NCBI GenBank assembly: GCA_965223675.1
Contig: OZ245013.1
Span: 2,852,001-2,916,000, forward strand
Origin: JAGQKC01 sp965223675
GTDB taxonomy: Bacteria; Nitrospirota; Nitrospiria; Nitrospirales; UBA8639
Length of the DNA stretch: 64,000 bases
Direction of reading: 5' to 3'
The translations under genes and the position numbers were made by a program. Positions within the stretch are counted from its first letter, which is position 1; each line of letters opens with the position of its first letter. Of the stretch, positions 62,209-64,000 are shown one piece after another. Below the pieces are notes generated by a model. That model did not search any database. It was not told where the DNA came from and saw only the letters and a list, made by a program, of their open reading frames with translations.

Positions 62209-62508
62209 CTACATGGGCATCGCTTCAACTTTCGGAAAGCGCTTCACCTTGATCGAGCGAGCGGTCTTCTGAACCTTCGCCAGATCATAGGCAAACTGCA
62301 TGCGCATCCAATGTTCCGTAGTCGAGCCAAAGGCTTTGGAAAGCCTGACGGCCATTTCCGGTGACAGATCAGCTTTTTCATTGACCAGCCGTGACAGTGT
62401 GGTGCGATCGACGCCTAAGCGGTCGGCACTTTCGCTGAGATTTAGACCCGTAGCTTCAATCGCGTGTTTGGCGATCTTGCCCGGATGTACGGGGTTCTTC
62501 ATAGTCAT
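62209..62508 (-). CDS. higA: HigA-type antitoxin (XRE family)
   Basis: The 99-residue protein is a Cro/C1-type helix-turn-helix: HPGKIAKHAIEATGLNLSES, then ADRLGVDRTTLSRLVNEKAD (recognition helix TTLSRLV). FGSTTEHWMRMQFAYDL is a signature of the HigA/VapI subfamily. It lies directly downstream of the HigB gene, toxin first, the order typical of HigBA. The complex normally represses its own promoter. Confidence 0.85.
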   Translation of the reverse strand: MTMKNPVHPGKIAKHAIEATGLNLSESADRLGVDRTTLSRLVNEKADLSPEMAVRLSKAFGSTTEHWMRMQFAYDLAKVQKTARSIKVKRFPKVEAMPM

Positions 62509-62532
62509 AATCGTCTTACCCTTCGTTTGTGT

Positions 62533-62811
62533 TCAATGATAGTCGATTAAATCGACATCAAAGACTTTCCCATCTTTAAATCGAAAGATGATCCGGTGAT
62601 TACGCGAGACGGATACACTGTAAAATCCGCGAAGATTGCCAGTATGCCGATGCAAGCCAAACCCGAGAATATCGAGTTCCTGAACCGTCTCAGCCGTATC
62701 AAGGATCGAGAGATACAGTTCGGCTTTCTCGGCAATATCCGTGCGTAATCCGCTCCGGTCGCCTTTGTCGTAGAGCTTTTTTAAGCCACGATGCTTAAAA
62801 TTCTCAATCAT
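62533..62811 (-). CDS. higB: HigB-type toxin (RelE/ParE superfamily)
   Basis: I start at the Met at 62811 (MIENFKHRGLKKLYDKGDRS), giving 92 residues; the frame is open to 62838. The pattern FKHRGLKKLYDKGDRSGLR at the start and LHRHTGNLRGFYSVSVSRNH then RIIFRFKDGKVFDVDLIDYH near the end is typical of HigB (killer-protein) mRNA interferases. It precedes the HigA gene with 24 bp between. It cleaves ribosome-bound mRNA in characterised relatives. Confidence 0.85.
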   Translation of the reverse strand: MIENFKHRGLKKLYDKGDRSGLRTDIAEKAELYLSILDTAETVQELDILGFGLHRHTGNLRGFYSVSVSRNHRIIFRFKDGKVFDVDLIDYH

Positions 62812-62947
62812 ATGGTATTGTAGCGCGTAACGCCACACTCAGCAAGTTGTTTTTTGGGGAAAATTAAACTATTGAAAGGCTTGGCAAAAGATGGGGTGGT
62901 TTGTCGTAATCTATATTATCACTCAATGTCATTGTTCTTTCTCATCT

Positions 62948-63517
62948 TTACTCAATTCTCCACGTCTGCTTCATCTCTAACATTTTTTTACTATTCGCAT
63001 TTATTCTAATTATCGTGTCATATTCCAATGAATCGCCTTCAACATTGGAACCTCGCACTTGAGATTTTTCAAAGGTTAGCTCATAAGCTCCACGATCCTC
63101 AATAAGATTCCAATCCAATAGTTGTTTTTTGACTTTAGCTACATCCTCGTCCAACTCTTCAACTGTTGCTCCACAATTAAACTCGTGGGCAATATCGTTA
63201 CGACGTTCTCTCATCGCGTCGAGGCTTGTAAAATCGAGAAGGCGACCATATTTATTCAACATCTCAAGCCGGTTCTTCATCTTACGGCCTCGCTTATAAT
63301 CCTCAGGCGTCATTACAACCTCAAGCGCTTCGTCTAATATGGAGAGTAAATCGACATACAACAAGGATGCAGCCGTGTTACGGATGATGGGATCGCGAAG
63401 GGTCATGTTCGGCCCCATAAAGTCGAAACACACGCTCCAATGCGTAAGAAGTGTCTTGCGTAACATGAACGTATGCCATATATCGGCAACTGTCACAGTA
63501 ATATCTCTGATGTGCAA
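62948..63517 (-). CDS. Hypothetical protein with HEPN-type motif
   Basis: The 189-residue protein is mostly helical and contains RERRNDIAHEF (Arg106-Asn107-x3-His111), the R-N-x3-H motif of HEPN nucleases, in a helix following an acidic-rich stretch. Other parts, such as YVDLLSILDEALEVVM and DEDVAKVKKQLLDWNL, also fit a HEPN four-helix bundle. The initiation codon is unsure: TTG at 63517 or ATG at 63466. HEPN proteins act in many toxin-antitoxin and phage-defence systems. No MNT-type nucleotidyltransferase partner is visible in the window. Function inferred, not proven. Confidence 0.5.
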   Translation of the reverse strand: MHIRDITVTVADIWHTFMLRKTLLTHWSVCFDFMGPNMTLRDPIIRNTAASLLYVDLLSILDEALEVVMTPEDYKRGRKMKNRLEMLNKYGRLLDFTSLDAMRERRNDIAHEFNCGATVEELDEDVAKVKKQLLDWNLIEDRGAYELTFEKSQVRGSNVEGDSLEYDTIIRINANSKKMLEMKQTWRIE

Positions 63518-63653
63518 CTACGGGGAAAAACGAAAGCCTTTCCTATGGGCTTTTGCATGCCTTCCCTATTTTCCTGAATGACGTTATCACACCCTATAGT
63601 TTTTACGTTGTCGTTGCATTTTAATATCCTACTTGTCACCAACTTTAGGATTA

Positions 63654-64000
63654 CTAAAACATCGTATTGTCGTGGGCGGATGTCTCTGGAATGACTTGTA
63701 AGACATCCCAGTGTTCAACCACTTTTCCATTTTCATCAAAGCGGAAGATATCGATACTCGCATAATCATGATCCCCTGGCCATTCTTGATAACAATGCAG
63801 CACCACATAATCCCCTTCGGCCACAGAACGTTTCACATGCACACGCTTGTCTGGATACTCTTTTGCGCTTTTTTCGAAAAACTCAATAAACGCCTCCTTC
63901 CCATCACCGACGAGAGGGTTATGCTGAATATAGACGTCGCCAACAAACTTCTCTACCGCATCAGCCGGCTTACCTTGATTAAACATCAAATCATAGAAGC
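63654..64000 (-). CDS. SnoaL-like/NTF2-family protein, C-terminal part (cut by window edge)
   Basis: The frame is open beyond the right edge (FYDLMFNQGKPADAVEKF precedes the visible Met, so the 5' end is missing). The visible domain matches SnoaL-like polyketide-cyclase/NTF2 proteins: YIQHNPLVGDGKEAFIEFFE, VAEGDYVVLHCYQEWPGDHD, IDIFRFDENGKVVEHWDVLQ and the usual tail VIPETSAHDNTMF. Such proteins form cone-shaped dimers with a hydrophobic pocket, often of unknown activity. Confidence 0.8.
   Translation of the reverse strand, partial: FYDLMFNQGKPADAVEKFVGDVYIQHNPLVGDGKEAFIEFFEKSAKEYPDKRVHVKRSVAEGDYVVLHCYQEWPGDHDYASIDIFRFDENGKVVEHWDVLQVIPETSAHDNTMF

Noticed and set aside
1..64000. tRNA, rRNA, riboswitch and complete insertion sequence search
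   Set aside because: Reading the gaps by eye gave no cloverleaf-like stretch ending in CCA, no rRNA, and no complete transposase with terminal repeats. A covariance-model scan could still find something I missed.

Overview
The window looks like part of the chromosome of a Nitrospira-type bacterium (phylum Nitrospirota), probably an autotroph using the reductive TCA cycle. The main evidence is a one-strand run of genes for a two-subunit ATP-citrate lyase (aclB, aclA), aconitase, a fumarate reductase/succinate dehydrogenase pair and succinyl-CoA synthetase. A monomeric NADP isocitrate dehydrogenase and a five-gene 2-oxoacid:ferredoxin oxidoreductase operon lie elsewhere in the window. The genus is inferred from gene content and protein style; the species cannot be named from sequence alone.

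Layout. 1-5.5 kb: end of a pentapeptide-repeat protein, a secreted reprolysin-like metalloprotease whose C-terminal malectin-like module was recently duplicated and left out of frame, a CobW-type GTPase and a SIMPL-domain protein. 5.5-10.6 kb: a small zinc-ribbon protein, TraB-family membrane protein, M24 aminopeptidase and STAS protein. 10.9-21.2 kb: the rTCA cluster on the minus strand (aclB-aclA-acn-frdB-frdA-sucC-sucD), interrupted by a MITE-like inverted-repeat element and a series of degenerate repeats spaced about 94 bp apart. 21.5-26.4 kb: a broken sunset-domain gene, an unknown protein, and a Cpx-like envelope-stress set (Spy/CpxP-like chaperone, OmpR-type regulator, sensor kinase, NlpC/P60 hydrolase) with a phased CpxR-like operator. 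26.8-33.7 kb: isocitrate dehydrogenase, a membrane protein, a RAYT transposase remnant and a large hybrid kinase. 34-38.3 kb: DoxX protein, minor type IV pilin operon with prepilin peptidase, and a divergent stand-alone LuxR-type regulator. 38.3-46.7 kb: rlmB, cysS, a YqaA-type protein, surE and the oxidoreductase operon. 47.5-58.3 kb: housekeeping genes (M23 peptidase, cutA, a lipoprotein, thrH, gph, lolA, ftsK, rsmA, fmt). 58.6-64 kb: yebC and ruvA, followed by an accessory stretch.

That accessory stretch is the most island-like part. Directly after ruvA lies an AbrB/PIN toxin-antitoxin pair plus a small ORF, then a diverged second copy of the last 120 bp of ruvA, a perfect 28-bp palindrome, an orphan antitoxin-like gene, a HigBA-type module and a protein with a HEPN-type R-N-x3-H motif. 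This looks like an insertion that carried or duplicated the 3' end of ruvA.

I saw no rRNA, tRNA, CRISPR array or complete insertion sequence. Promoters are mostly not called because -35/-10 matches by eye are weak.
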